From Scylla paramamosain (Eukaryota > Arthropoda > Malacostraca > Decapoda > Portunidae), in the NCBI RefSeq assembly GCF_035594125.1, contig NW_026973671.1, positions 868,501 to 932,500 of the forward strand: a stretch of DNA of 64,000 bases, read 5' to 3'. Shown here piece after piece: positions 36,832-50,993 of the stretch. Made by a program: the position numbers and the translations under genes. The notes under the pieces are model-generated. The model was not told the origin of the DNA. It searched no databases and worked only from the letters and a program-made list of their open reading frames with translations. Each line of letters starts with the position of its first letter. Position 1 is the stretch's first letter.

Positions 36832-37444
36832 AATAACATATGTAAAGCAGCTGAATATATGAAAATGCGTATCCAGTATGTTGACAATTTATTGCATGAA
36901 GCTGTCATTCCTGTCGTGCTTGTGTTGCAATCACCTCCTTCCTGTAGTAATGGAAAGTAAAGCGGGGGGAACACTCTGGAAGGCTGTCGTCCTTGTCCTA
37001 CACTATTGCTATTAAGTCTTGCAGCATATCAGTAGTGTTTCATGAAGGGCCATCTTCAATAATGGCGACTATGAGCTTTGTCAGAACATTATCAATACAA
37101 AACAAGGGAACATGACTCACTTTATTGGTGTTAAGAAATCCCCTTCACTGCGCTGTCCACAGTGAAGAGGTCATCTATCTTGACGACACTTACTAGTCTC
37201 GCTACCAGTGCCTGTAAGTTTTAGCTAAGTTTACCCTAAATTTACTCTTATAATTGCCTTTATTATCTCCATATGACACCAACGAATATTTTTGCCAATT
37301 AGGTCAGGGTCTCAAACATCCACTGTCAAAATAGCATCCTTGTCCGACGCTTTGTTAAGATTTTATTTATGAAAAACGACAGACACAGCATCCCAAATCT
37401 TTAGTAATAATGTTGAATGATTAAAGATGTAAGCGTATTAACTT
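36832..37444. other. Spacer upstream of the LINE
   Basis: No further endonuclease coding sequence could be read, in agreement with 5' truncation. Confidence 0.5.
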
Positions 37445-37660
37445 TACCATTAACAAGGTCTAGCTGAAGTTATTGGGGGTTTCAAGGGTGTTTTCATGAT
37501 TTTAGTAATAGTTTTGTAGGGTTTTGTGAAAATATTGGAGTTCTCAAGGATGTTTGCATGAATTTAGTGATAGTTAAACAAGCTCTTTAGGAAACTACGG
37601 TCTTCATAGATGTTTATAGTTTTATTGATAGTTTAACATGATGTAGTGAGTTATTAGGTG
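37445..37660. repeat. Dispersed repeat family, three degenerate units
   Basis: Three diverged blocks of the form TTCAAGGNTGTTT-CATG-ATTTAGTNATAGTT at about 37479, 37544 and 37599. The same words occur near 40373-40425 and 44480. Confidence 0.4.
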
Positions 37661-38998
<1,338 letters not shown>

Positions 38999-39309
38999 GT
39001 AACTCACTGCTTTTATTACGTGCATTCTTTGCGTTATTTCGGTGTGTGATTTCAGACCGTGTTTAATTTTTTGATGCAGGAAAGGAAGAGGAAGATGAAG
39101 GTGAGTTAAAGATCTTACTACGTAAACTGATGAGGAAAGGTATTGCTTTTTTTTTATTTCGTTGGTAACTCAATGCTTTTACTACATACATTCTTTGCGC
39201 TATTTTTATCTGTGTGTGTGTGGTTTCAGACGGTATTTAACTTTTTGGTGCAGGGAAGATGGAAGGAGAGGAAGATGAGATAAAGATCTTACTACACTGG
39301 TGAAGGAAG
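38999..39309. repeat. 166-bp tandem duplication
   Basis: GTAACTCA...GCTTTTA at 38999 and 39165. Both units run through CATTCTTTGCG and TTTCAGAC to AAAGATCTTACTAC. Confidence 0.85.
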
Positions 39310-39449
39310 TTTTTTTTTTTTTTTTCTGTTTTTTGTCTTGTACTTCAGTGGTTGGAAAGAATGAAACCGCCACCATCACCACTACCATCACCATGAAGAC
39401 CGCCACTGCCACCACTACTATTATTATAATTACCTTCTCTTTCTAAGCG

Positions 39450-39486
<37 letters not shown>

Positions 39487-39631
39487 AGCTTTTTTTTGCC
39501 CTTCTCTTCCTTTTTCCTTCTCTCCGCGCCTCCTCCTCCTCCTCCTCTTCTTCCTCTTCTATCATCCCATCCACCACCACCACCATTTTCGGGATTAGTG
39601 AATACCCATCAATAATTTTTTGCCTTCATAT

Positions 39632-39714
<83 letters not shown>
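39310..39714. repeat. CCA, (GTT)n, TCC and (TC)n tracts
   Basis: CCACCATCACC words 39367-39420, (GTT)n 39447-39486, (TCC) 39530-39550, (TC)n 39632-39714. Confidence 0.93.
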
Positions 39715-39720
<6 letters not shown>

Positions 39721-40176
39721 CTCGCGTGCACCACTACTATCACTACTATTGACTCACCGTTCATTAGCCCTCGTGAAATGGTCGCCTCGCCCCCCATGTG
39801 TCTTCATTAGATGAGTTCAACGTCCCTTAACTACTGGCTGTGACCTTTGCTGCTGCGAGGAGGCGGACCAAGGCGTGGAATTATTGAAACATTGCACTGT
39901 GTATCTTTCATGACTGGAGGATCACAGGTAAAGATTGGAGGCCTTTAAGCAGTTCATCTACTAACTTTTAGCCTCATATTTTCTTAGTCTTCCTTTTCCT
40001 ATCCACTTTTTCCATGCTTTCCTTCCTATCTCTTCTACGAGGGGGAGACAGAGTGAGATGAAGGGATGGAATATAGGTAGAACTGCAAAGGATGGGAGTC
40101 ACAGAGGAAGACGCAAGGGAGAGAAACAACTGGAGGAGTCTCGTGCATGATGCCAATCCCTTACTCTATGGACAAG

Positions 40177-40177
<1 letters not shown>
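39715..40177. other. Spacer, no feature seen
   Basis: Mixed-composition DNA without supported coding sequence. Confidence 0.4.
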
Positions 40178-40255
<78 letters not shown>

Positions 40256-40422
40256 GTGTTTCTCTGTCTCTGTGTGTGATTGCCCTGAAGGAAGGATGTC
40301 TAGAAAATGAAAATACTTACGTGAACCTTCGCAAAATGAAGCGCACTCTGAAATGTTTTAGTGCCTTAGCCCCAGTGAACAATATTAGGTTTTTCAAGGT
40401 TGTCTTAACGATTCTAATAATA

Positions 40423-40468
<46 letters not shown>
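40178..40468. repeat. Two (GA)n microsatellites
   Basis: (GA)n 40178-40253 and 40427-40468, on either side of a partial dispersed repeat. Confidence 0.96.
40325..40425. repeat. Dispersed repeat family, partial copy
   Basis: It contains GTTTTTCAAGGTTGTCTTAA and ATTCTAATAATAGTT, matching the 37445-37660 units. A (GA)n tract follows. Confidence 0.35.
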
Positions 40469-40470
<2 letters not shown>

Positions 40471-40944
40471 TTACTAGCTTTGGTGACAAGTGCTGTTAGC
40501 CTGAATACTTTTTGGGAGTGGTGAACGCAGTCTCTCTCTCTTTCTCACACGCACACGCACACACACACACACAGACACACCACGGGCTCAGGCTGCCAGG
40601 CGGGCAGGTTAGTGTGCGCTCATTTCTCCATCTCATTATATTGTGCTGGGAAAGTTTAGCGTTAAATCTTTATCCCGAGCCGAGGCGAGGGGGAGGCGAG
40701 GTTGCCAGGTGGCGCGGAGGAGCCGTATTCCCGCTGAGTGTCATCTCTTTATATTTATCTCAAAGATGCCTCCCTCCCTACGCCCCTCGCCTTTGCCCAT
40801 CGCGCGCTCCCCCTACCAACCCAAATTACCATGAAAAGGTCTCGCCATAAGCTGTCTGTGGCTTACAAAAATCTTATGCTGGGCGAGCGAGGAGGCGTCA
40901 CCACGAGGAATGCTTGGGAATAATGCAGCTACGCTTTTATGTAA

Positions 40945-40979
<35 letters not shown>

Positions 40980-41007
40980 GAGGAGGCAGAATATGGTGTC
41001 ACCTAGG
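40469..41007. other. Spacer with CA units, GC-rich block and (CT)n
   Basis: ACACGCACAC units 40548-40580, a GC-richer part 40670-40900, (CT)n 40946-40976. No exon is supported. Confidence 0.6.
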
Positions 41008-41250
41008 CTTCGTCTTACCAACAGGTCGGTGTGGGAGATTGCGGGACTGCCACACGTGCAGCACTTCTCCTCCTGCCCCCTTTGAGGTGCCCCTGATAAC
41101 AACACTTTGGAGCACCACTCTCTCCACTGCCCTCAGCTGGACAGTCTGCTACCCCATGGAGTCCCAATCACTGATGTGTGCCGCCACCTCTTGATGGGTG
41201 ATAACCTCGACGACATCCTCGCACGCTTCTCTAAATTTGGTGGATGCTGA
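41008..41250 (+). pseudogene. C-terminal fragment of a non-LTR retrotransposon ORF (zinc-knuckle region)
   Basis: In one frame (41008-41250) the translation begins LRLTNRSVWEIAGLP. It continues to a cysteine-histidine cluster (Ser-Ser-Cys-Pro-Leu-stop-Gly, then LEHHSLHCPQL) and ends FSKFGGC before TGA at 41248-41250. I recognise this as the C-terminal CCHC-like tail of arthropod retrotransposon reverse transcriptases. The TGA at 41083-41085 stands where a second cysteine is expected, so a TGC or TGT codon has probably mutated. Nothing upstream of 41000 extends the frame; a (CT)n tract lies there instead. The copy is a dead 5'-truncated remnant. Confidence 0.6.
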
Positions 41251-41378
41251 CGTCCGTTTGCTTTAGTGTTTGTAACTTCTTTTGAATTATATATTGTATA
41301 CGTCTTTCAAACAATTATGCACTTGTTATGTGCTTGTTCCCTGCATATGGTCAGGACTGACGCCTTTATGCGTAATAA

Positions 41379-41459
<81 letters not shown>

Positions 41460-41780
41460 AGTTTTCTTGTTAATAATGTGGAAATCTTGTTAGTGTGTCA
41501 CTAGCACCATAAAAACACCCTCAAAAATGAGTGTAACTTTAACTACGTAGAGCCTTTTGATTGGTGGAGGTGGTGCGGCGCAGAAGTGTTTCAGTAGGAT
41601 GATTAGATGTGCCGAGTCGCCGCTGCCTCAAGAAAATGAACATCTAACAAATAATTCGTACGCTATTCATTGTTTGGACACTCGTGATACGTGATGACTT
41701 AGAAGTAGATAAGAGTATGTATTCTCTGTTCTCTTTTATAGTGTTGGGAGGTCACCATTTGCGTTGAATTGATATCTACT
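41251..41780. other. Spacer with (CT)n
   Basis: (CT)n 41384-41455. 41567-41590 (GGTGGTGCGGCGC...) resembles 32100-32120 in reverse. Confidence 0.7.
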
Positions 41781-42470
41781 GGTGAATCTGGCAACGCGAC
41801 GCTTCAACTTAGGGATTCGAGTCAGGGTGGATCCCGTTTGGTAAGATTTACTTTCCGTAGTCCAATAATGTATCATGTCCTTTGAATAGTGTGTAATCTT
41901 AACCCTGCAATGCGGTTGAATGTTCTTTGTATGAGGTATAATCTCATCCTTGCTTCATACACACTACAACAATACACTTTGGTTGTGGATCAGGCACGTG
42001 GCACTTCAACACACATACACAACACACATACGTATTGGAGTAAGCGTAAGTAGGCATTTGAAACCAAGCTGATATACATCTTTCACATTCGTGTAATGCT
42101 ATCATATCTCCATTGAAAACACGTGTAATCCTATCCTTACTGCATACATAGTACATTTATACAGTTTGGTGGTGAATCTGGCAGCGTAATGCTAAAGTTG
42201 AGGACTCGGGTCAGGATGGATTGCCGTTTGAAACCAAGCTAAAATTCGCCTTTCTTGAACCTGCAATGCTGATAAATGTTCTCTGTATAAGGTGTAATCT
42301 CATACTTACCTCGTGAACACTACAGGAGTACAATTTGGTGGTGAATCTGTCAATGTGACGTTTGAGGTATGGATTCAAGTCAGCGGTTTGAAACCGAGCT
42401 GAGATAAACCTTTCGTAGACCTTTCATGCTCTCGTATACGTCCTTTGTATACCGTGTAATATTCAGCAAT
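41781..42470. repeat. Degenerate tandem array, about 186-bp unit, four units
   Basis: The anchor GGTGAATCTGGCAACG recurs at about 41781, 41984, 42171 and 42340. Shared words include GGTTTGAAACCAAGCTGA, CTGCAATGC and TGTTCTNTGTAT. Confidence 0.75.
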
Positions 42471-43284
42471 TGAGTGGCATATCCCGGCATACCAGATACC
42501 GGAAATAAAGAAAGGTATGAGAAAGACTCGAAGCAGTGAACCTCGAGAACGAACCGAGTCCCAGATTGGCCAGGCGGAGGTCCCACGCTGGCGTCACCAC
42601 TCGAGGGACGAGGCGCCGCGCGGTCACGTGGATATCTGAATTGCGCGTTAATCACCTCAGTAATTGAACACCGGTGTCATTAGTTTGTGTAGTGGTCGTT
42701 AATTGTACTTTGCAGTAGTGCAGGCAAAGGAAGCGTTAGACTCTCTAGCTTCCATGGAGCTGACTTTGCGTGGGTACTGAGCGCTGGCAGCAGGGAGTGT
42801 GGTGCTGGAGGCCTGGTGTTCCCTGTCTGATTTACTCCGTGGCGACGCCGGACAGCAGTAGGAGCGAGGTACAGTTGTTGATTCATGTTTGTTGTCTTTG
42901 GTGTGCAGTCACCATGTTTTGTTTGTTTATTTCATAACACGTGTTCACATGATAACTGAGGGTAAGTAGACTTTGTGACGTCACTGATACTAGTCCCCTC
43001 CCCCCACCCCCCACAGCCTGCCGCTCCCCACGGCAGCTTGTATCCCCGCTACTGTGTTTTCCGTGATGCTGTACATATGAATATCGTGTAGTGGTGTCAC
43101 GGATAGTTTGAAGCTGTTATTTGCAATTGTATTTAGTGGCAATGATTGTTGGTCGTTACCATTGTTCAATAGTTTAGTCGCGTGTATCATTGCACTTGTA
43201 AGGGAGGAGGGCATGGGAGGAAAGGGTTGAGGGGACAGCGTGATGCAGTGACAGTCATGCTTGACTTCCTATATTCTTGTACTG

Positions 43285-43288
<4 letters not shown>
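42471..43288. other. Spacer with full CRE palindrome
   Basis: GTGACGTCAC at 42975-42984 is a perfect 10-bp palindrome just before a C-rich run (42995-43012). It may be regulatory, but no gene start is seen nearby. Confidence 0.35.
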
Positions 43289-43348
<60 letters not shown>

Positions 43349-43479
43349 GTCAGGCAAGAAGTAAGGGCATTGTATCAAGGGAAGGTGCAGAGGTCAAGAA
43401 AAGGTCAGGAGGTGAGGGAAGGGAGGAGGGAGGTCATTGGAGCAGGTCACCGAAGGTCATGTCTGTCTTGGTGAATGTC

Positions 43480-43520
<41 letters not shown>
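43289..43520. repeat. Two (GA)n microsatellites
   Basis: (GA)n 43289-43345 and 43482-43520, with AGGTCA words between (43400-43460). Confidence 0.95.
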
Positions 43521-43523
<3 letters not shown>

Positions 43524-44175
43524 CGTGAGTGGCTGCCATTGTGGTGTGAACGACGTGACAGTCATCATAATGGCCGTGGTGGTCGTTATCAGCATAATCA
43601 CCATCACCATTACCACTGCTGTAACAACCACCACCACCATTGTAACCTTCAATTCCACCATCACCAACCCTACCACCATTACTGTAACCAACACACCCCC
43701 ATCACAACCACCACCACCACCACTAACAAGGTAACCAAAACAATCACCACCACTGTAACCAGCCAGCAACGATGGTTTCACTTGTCAGATTTTTCGGGTA
43801 GAATGAATAGGGAACATTACTTGGGGAAATTCCAGAACAGGGATGATAAGCCAACTGATTTCTCTAAATGCTACTTATTGAGATGTTAATGCAGAATCTA
43901 TAGGAAAATTAAGACCAGATAAATTCAAGGACAAGGATGAAAACTCCACTGGTCTAGTGACAATTGTGTTCATGTGCTCTAGAACGTGTCATGTATTGTA
44001 TTCTACAGGGACTGTTGTTTTGTCGCATCCTTCTTGTTCTCTTCAACACGCCATGAGCAGAATAAATATTAAATAGATATATAATGAGGATAACGAATGA
44101 CACCTGGGCTAGACAAGGACGCCACACTGCGCTGTATATTCTAATGATGTGCTCAGGTGTATAATTCTATTCGTG
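43521..44175. other. Spacer with ACC-rich tract
   Basis: Irregular CCACCATYAC words from 43600 to 43760. The rest is unremarkable. Confidence 0.5.
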
Positions 44176-44418
44176 TCAGAGCTTCCTTAGCGATATCAGT
44201 GTTGGTTGTTGATATTCTTTATAGTATGTTGCTGGTGTTAGACGTTTGTCAGTGTTAGTGCCACGAACAAGACTCGCTAACGCAAGACGCCTCAGCAACA
44301 GGGTGGCAATGAACAATTCGTCCTCAGCAGCATGAAGTCGTATAAGATTTATCAGAGTAATACTTTCCTGGCTGGCTGCAGTGACCCGGGCGTTGTGACG
44401 GAGGCGGTAATGGACCAT
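44176..44418 (-). CDS. Hypothetical 80-codon ORF of mixed composition
   Basis: One of the few open frames not built from simple repeats. It has a mixed residue content with a Leu- and Arg-rich middle (LLLRRLALASL). No motif is recognised, and neither flank shows a clear exon boundary. It could be chance or a remnant of a mobile element. Confidence 0.15.
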   Translation of the reverse strand: MVHYRLRHNARVTAASQESITLINLIRLHAAEDELFIATLLLRRLALASLVRGTNTDKRLTPATYYKEYQQPTLISLRKL

Positions 44419-44454
44419 ATTCTGACACCCTTCACCACACCTTCCCTAATTACA

Positions 44455-44625
44455 AAAAGTTTCAGAATGTAAAGGATTTTTAAGAGTGTTTTTATGCTTC
44501 TAGAGACAGAGTAACATTTTCTACATTATTAACAGGAGAAACACTCTTGAATACTGTTAATCATCTGTGGCCTTTGAAAATAGTCATGGTGGGAAAGCAG
44601 AGAGTTTCTGAACATAGGCCAGCAT
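44455..44625. repeat. Dispersed foldback repeat family, copy 2
   Basis: It shares TATTAACAGGAGAAACACTC and its flanks with copy 1. A half-unit in reverse sense (AAGAGTGTTTTTATG, about 44480) makes an internal fold. Confidence 0.5.
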
Positions 44626-45720
44626 TTCCTCCATATCAGCCTCGCCTCCTCAGCCAGACTAGACCTTCCGTTATTGGGTGTACCGTACTGGCGCGTACCG
44701 CGCTTTCGCTTCACGCATTTCACGCTTCATTCGCTGCCTTCATCATGCTTGCAATAGACGCTGTACTCAGCATCTGCCCCGAGACTCTACTACTTTACGA
44801 TGCTTCGCTGTGTGTGGTTTTGCAGTGTTAGCATCCCCGGGTTTTGCTGATCTCGAGGCACGTGGCGGGTCTTGGAATTTAACGCCTGTTAGATAATGTG
44901 GAGTGATAAGTGAGTGAGTGATGAGCGAATGAACAGACTCGGTACTAAGGTTGTTAATGGCGGGTATGTAGCTACATTTTCGCCTGCTGAAATCAAGATA
45001 TAGAGATATTGTAATATCACGAGTCATAGCATATTTTTTCATAATTTCATAGCTATGAAATGGAGTTTTTACCTTTGAAATGCTTGTATGCTTGAAAAGC
45101 CACATAGACTCGTATGCTTGAAAAGACACAAAGGTTACACTCGAACACACGTCCTGGCAACCGTCCCAAGATTTCCTTGTGTTATCAGCTCTGTAATGTG
45201 GCCGAGCCCAGCTGTGCGTCCCCTCCTCGTGCCGTTAACATTGAATTTGATCAGATCAGTCACGGAGGTAATCAGATCAGTTAGTATTGGTGCTGCTGTG
45301 TGGGCATCAGTTCTGGAGCGCGGAGGTAAAGAAACAAAAGAACAAAGGCAGCGCAGTTCGGGTGGTCTGCACCGAGCCTCGCACTGTGTATTTTTCCTGG
45401 TGAATGTGTAAGGGAAGGGATTGTATTTGAAAGGTTCGTTTCCAGCAGACTGACCATTCAAAAGAAAATTTCGTCATCATGCTTATCATTTTGAACGCTG
45501 AACCCTCAATTTTTTGTATCACAGGAAAGCGTACGCGTATGTAAAGTTAGACGCTCAGATCCCATCACCTGGGCAAAGGTTACGAATTAATGTTGTATAA
45601 TCCTTGAACTATTCCATCATTAGCTATTGATTGCTATGAAATACTCCAGAGATTATGAATGGAAGTAAGTGTGACCGTTCCCAGGTATATATGCCTTATC
45701 TGAAATTACAAGAGTATACA
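44626..45720. other. Spacer, no feature seen
   Basis: Two adjacent copies of TATGCTTGAAAAG at 45087 and 45115, and TCAGATCAGT twice at 45251-45280. No gene is supported. Confidence 0.4.
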
Positions 45721-45790
45721 CCACACACACACACACAACACACACACACACACACTCACACTCACATCACACACTCGCACACACACACCT
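45721..45790. repeat. Irregular (CA)n
   Basis: CACA units with CTCA interruptions, just before the CpG-rich block. Confidence 0.9.
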
Positions 45791-45835
45791 CTGGCCATCA
45801 TGGTATACATGCCCAGCTTATCGGCGTACCCGCTA

Positions 45836-46190
45836 TACACCGCAGCAGCGTTCCGCGGTCGCCCCGCGCCCGCCCCGCCCTCTCCCTAGCGCTCCCAGCC
45901 TCACTTCACCCCCATCACCCCATCCCTGCTTCTGTTTCACCGCGCACCATGCGCTCCCTCTCGCCTCAGAGCGCTTCCCGGTGCTTCCTCCACCTTGTCC
46001 TCCCCGCGCTTTCAGGTCTGCTTGTGAGGCGGGTCTGGTTCCCCGCTGGCCCCGGCGCATAGTGTGCCCCGCCGCGTCCGCAGGCGCCCGGCCCGAACCC
46101 ATCGGGGCCGCGCACCCGGTCCGGCTAGCGCCGCCCTATTGCGAGCTCGCCGGCGCGCGCCTCTTTAGTCGGCGCGCTTCCCGGTCTCTC
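45836..46190 (+). promoter_or_regulatory. CpG-dense block followed by (CT)n: candidate promoter
   Basis: A sharply GC- and CpG-rich stretch in otherwise AT-rich DNA, with runs such as CGCCCCGCGCCCGCCCCGCC and GCGCGC words. It leads directly into a broken (CT)n tract (46195-46443), the GAGA-type context often seen at arthropod promoters. There is no clear TATA box or supported coding exon. The strand is inferred from the position of the CT tract and is uncertain. Confidence 0.35.
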
Positions 46191-46194
46191 GCGC

Positions 46195-46445
<251 letters not shown>

Positions 46446-46769
46446 CGCTGCGCCACGTCGATCCTCTGAACTGAAAAACTGCTCATTCTCTCCAGCTTTA
46501 TTTTTTTCACTTTTTTCTCCCTCCCCCACGCAAGTTATTTCTCTCGTAGGTTTATTAGAGTAATTTCCTCCTCTTCCCGGTGATTTGGCGAGATGCTTGA
46601 TGGAATACACTACCCCAGTATTGCAAAACATGAAGATTCTGTCCGTCTATTTCTGTATGTCTGAGTTTTGTCTCTCTCTAATTCCGAAAATCTGTCGTGT
46701 TTATCTGCTTTTTTTTTTGTCTCGTCTGTCTCTCTCTCTCTCAAAAATATGCATCATGTCTTTCTATGG

Positions 46770-46770
<1 letters not shown>

Positions 46771-46814
<44 letters not shown>

Positions 46815-46901
46815 CTGCTGCGGAGAAAGTTATATTTTTTCTATTTTAGTTTCATGGTTCCTCGCTCGCCTCCCTCGCTCGTCTGTTCTTGTTCTCTATG
46901 G

Positions 46902-46940
<39 letters not shown>

Positions 46941-47005
46941 CGTTCTCTATGGCCTGTGTGTGTGTGTGTAGCGTATGTACTTAATTTTATTGGCATAGTA
47001 AAAAG

Positions 47006-47070
<65 letters not shown>

Positions 47071-47151
47071 GGTCAGGCGATACAAAGCGAACCTTAAAAA
47101 AACAGTAATGGCGCTACTAAAGAAAGAAAATACAGGTAGATTTAGAGAGAG

Positions 47152-47210
<59 letters not shown>
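46771..47210. repeat. (GT)n, (CT)n and (GA)n cluster
   Basis: (GT)n 46771-46810, 46903-46938 and 46951-46969 with CTCTATGGCCTGTGTGTG twice, (CT)n 47009-47067, (GA)n 47145-47210. The CT and GA tracts are an inverted pair. Confidence 0.95.
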
Positions 47211-47214
<4 letters not shown>

Positions 47215-49034
47215 TTTGATACTTCACTTTGAAGGCGTGTGTCTGTGTGACTGTATTTACTGTCTGTCTGTCTTTCTTTTTGTGTACGGTGTGTTTGTCT
47301 GCTGCTCTCTCTCTCTCGCTCTTTCATCCACAGAAGGTAGATTTTGAGGATAAAACCGCGACCATTCAACACTTAAACTTTTCGAGCTTTTTTTTTAATG
47401 GCAGTTGAAATGGTCTTCTGCATCTTCTCGTGTTCTTGACCAGTTTCCACATTCAAAAGTAACTAAATAGGCAAACAATAAATGAAACGAACGCATGAAT
47501 AAGTAGATAAGTAAACAAATGAGTAAATAGTTATATAATTACGAAATCAAAATAAATGAAAAATAAAATATTGAATACTCGGGCAGATAAGCAAAGTACT
47601 TGAAGGGTCAATAACCAAGTAAGATACTCGAGAATGACGTGTCTGTCCACAGCACGGCAGCTTTATACAAGTAAAGAATATAGCGAGGCGCCGGGCGGTA
47701 CTTGACCCCCCTACTGTAACTTCCCTCTGAGGTTCACAGGCCACAAAGGAAGCAGGCCCAGGACTCCCCGCGGCCGACTCTCCCTCGCCGCTCGGGGCAC
47801 AAAACTTTTAGAAACTGTCGCCGTAGATCAATAGGGAGGCTTAGGCACCACCTCACCCCGCTGATCTGCACGGCTTGGTGGGAGGAACTCTTTTTGTGCC
47901 TGGTGTTGTTGGTATTGCTGTCGTGGTGGCGGTGTTGCGTTGAGGCAGCGGGTTTCCTGTTGTACAATTCAAGCCACATTGAGGCAATACTTTGTCTCTA
48001 AGCAGGGAAGAATGAATTTTCTAGGCTTCTTGAGCAAGTTACAAGTATCCCATATTAATTATAGCATAGATTGATAATAACAATAAAATATAGAAGCAGT
48101 GAAGTAACAATAAAATACAGGAGTGAAGTCCCAGTATTGGAAGAGTAAATGTATTGTTGGCGGAGACAGTACTCGTGTGTTCTGTGGTTGAAATATCATT
48201 CAGAGGAGGACAAATGGCGGGACAGGCAGTGCGTAAGCTGGCCATTACTCTTCCCAGGATGGCCTCGGTCACCGGCCGTCCCATGACCGCGCCGCGTGTC
48301 GTCCTAACGCTGAGCAGCACTTGGGTCACCACGTCTCCCAGAGGCAACACTCTTTTCTTTCAATAAACTCATCGGTCAGTGTGTAGACGTCATCGATCAA
48401 CAATTAATGTACAGTCGTATCATGGGAACTAAAAATAACACTAGTTTGTGAGGTAGTGGGTTCATGTCATTGGTTCATGTTATTGGTGTTTGTGTTTAAT
48501 TACCCAGAATCATTCAGGTCTGTTTTATTCCATTTAAGAGCGTCCAACTTCAGCTCCCTCCATTTCTCGAATGGCGCACGACAGACCTTGTATTGTTCAA
48601 GATCTCGAAAACTTGAATATCGAGTCCTTCTACTGGACACAAGCATTCAGACAACTATTCCCTCTTCATTATTATTCAACCATCTCGCCTTCAACCGTTT
48701 TTTTTTTATTCTCCGTCTTTCAGTTGATGACTATACAGGGGCTTTGCCGAGCATGTATAGGATACAGCTTCCCATTTATGTAAAAAAAAAAAAAAAACTT
48801 TGAATCTTTACCAAGCACGGTGAATTCAAAAGCCTTTCGATTAAAGATTTTTCTCCCTTAATTGTTTTGCATCTCACCCACTGCCATGCAGGAGTAAACC
48901 AGTATCTGGACTCTTTCCTCCCTTTAACTGGAGAACTTCTGGACATTCTTCCCTATTCAAAAATGCCGCATTTAAAATTTCACCCTCATATATCACGATT
49001 TATCCAGCATTAAAAGAAAACGATAAATCATTTT
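47211..49034. other. Spacer, no supported gene
   Basis: AT-rich with a GC-rich patch at 48200-48350 that is open on both strands. The patch could be a diverged exon, but no family is recognised and no splice sites stand out. Confidence 0.4.
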
Positions 49035-49275
49035 TTTTTTATTTGTAAAAGGGGTCAGGCCAGGGGCAACACAATGCGACAAAAAAGTGTCACTGATGGT
49101 CCCCGTCACTAAAGAAAACCGTTCAAAAACAAGTCCAAAATTACATTGTGAAAAGTCTTGGAACTTTTCTTTTGTAAAGGTCTGAAATCATAGGCAGGTG
49201 GAAATACAGTCGTTGGCAGGGAGTGTCAGACTTTTCCGGCAGAAAGATTAAAACAGCGAATACTAGGTTAACTCT
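49035..49275 (+). repeat. Dispersed repeat family, copy 2
   Basis: GGGGTCAGGCCAGGGGCAAC opens the block. Later come GTCTTGGAAC and CAGGTGGAAATACAG, in the same order as the end part of 28690-28850. Confidence 0.4.
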
Positions 49276-49394
49276 TGCATCTGTACAGAAACCAGTTAGC
49301 AAAAGTGGATTAAAAAAAAACTTAACCCTCTCACTGCGATACGCAACAATTCACGTCACTAGAAGCACTGTACAGAATTTTTACCATCACCTGC

Positions 49395-49398
<4 letters not shown>

Positions 49399-49476
<78 letters not shown>
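49399..49476. repeat. (GA)n microsatellite
   Basis: Uninterrupted GA tract. Confidence 0.98.
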
Positions 49477-49479
<3 letters not shown>

Positions 49480-49823
49480 AAAAACCAGACCTCCTAATAC
49501 CTAGTTAGTATATGTCTGGAGGTGACTGTTGAAACAAAATAAACTTATCACACTGCTTTGTGATAAGATGCACCAAATATCACCTAAATGGTTAAAAAAA
49601 AAAAAAAAATGCCGACCTAGATAAATAACATAACCATATTCATTAGACAGTTTTAAGGTCTGTACAATCTGTCACAGGGTTGTAGGGTGCGTTGAATGCG
49701 ATTTTAGACACGCTAAATAACCATGAAAGGTAAAAAAAAATATTCACTGCTCCCTTCATTTAACAGTATTGAAATCAGTACATTGTCACTGGATAACTGG
49801 CGTCTGGTAGATTCCGTCGAGAA
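49477..49823. other. Spacer, no feature seen
   Basis: AT-rich with an A run at 49592-49608. Confidence 0.5.
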
Positions 49824-49911
49824 ATGAAGTTCTTGTGTTGTCTTTCCCGCTCTTCCTGCAATTGCCTCGTGTGTGGTGTCGCCTACGTGTGTAGCAGCAG
49901 AGTACCCTGCG

Positions 49912-49942
<31 letters not shown>

Positions 49943-49991
49943 ACTGAGCCTCCCTGGAGAAAAAGGAGGATTTGAGGTCGTACCTATCTGA
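49824..49991 (+). CDS. Short ORF with poly-leucine segment, hypothetical
   Basis: 55 codons from ATG 49824 (good context, GAAATGAAG) to TGA 49989. The product is Cys-rich, then has nine leucines encoded by (CTG)n at 49911-49940 followed by ALSLPG, like a signal anchor or signal peptide. A weak donor (GAG|GTCGTA) lies near the end. CTG runs encoding leucine occur in real signal peptides but also arise by chance in a microsatellite-rich genome, so this is weak. Confidence 0.22.
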
Positions 49992-50145
49992 TTTCCCACT
50001 CGTCCTTCCCTCCGTCTCCTTCAGTCTACGTGACCAAAGTTAGTTTCACTATTTCTTTCTTTCTCTTCGTAGAATCTTTGCCCTCGAGGATTCCTTTTTC
50101 CGTCCAGGTCTTCCGCTCTTTGAACCCTTAATGTCGTTATTTTTG

Positions 50146-50673
<528 letters not shown>

Positions 50674-50942
50674 TGGAGGAAAACTATTCACATTATAATA
50701 GAAAAGAAACGTGTTGGTAGCCTGTAGTGGTCACTAACTAACAAGACGGATCCAAGTAAACATATTGCAGCAACAGACTTTTAGTTTCTTTATTACGCTG
50801 TTTCGTTAAAGTACGGTACTTGACACTTAGTATAGTACTGGAGGAAAATTAGCCACATTATGATAGAGGAAGAAAGGTGTAGAAAGCTTGTACAAGATGA
50901 TTTCAAGTGAATGTAAGTGAATCAAACAGCAACAAACTTTTA

Positions 50943-50945
<3 letters not shown>
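50674..50945. repeat. 165-bp tandem duplication
   Basis: TGGAGGAAAA...CACATTAT starts at 50674 and 50839. Both units end with a GCAACA...CTTTTA block. Confidence 0.75.

Positions 50946-50991
<46 letters not shown>
50945..50991. repeat. (TG)n microsatellite
   Basis: Directly follows the 165-bp duplication. Confidence 0.97.

Positions 50992-50993
<2 letters not shown>

Noticed and set aside
48039..48366. GC-rich patch open on both strands
   Set aside because: No known motif, no convincing splice signals, and both strands look equally plausible.
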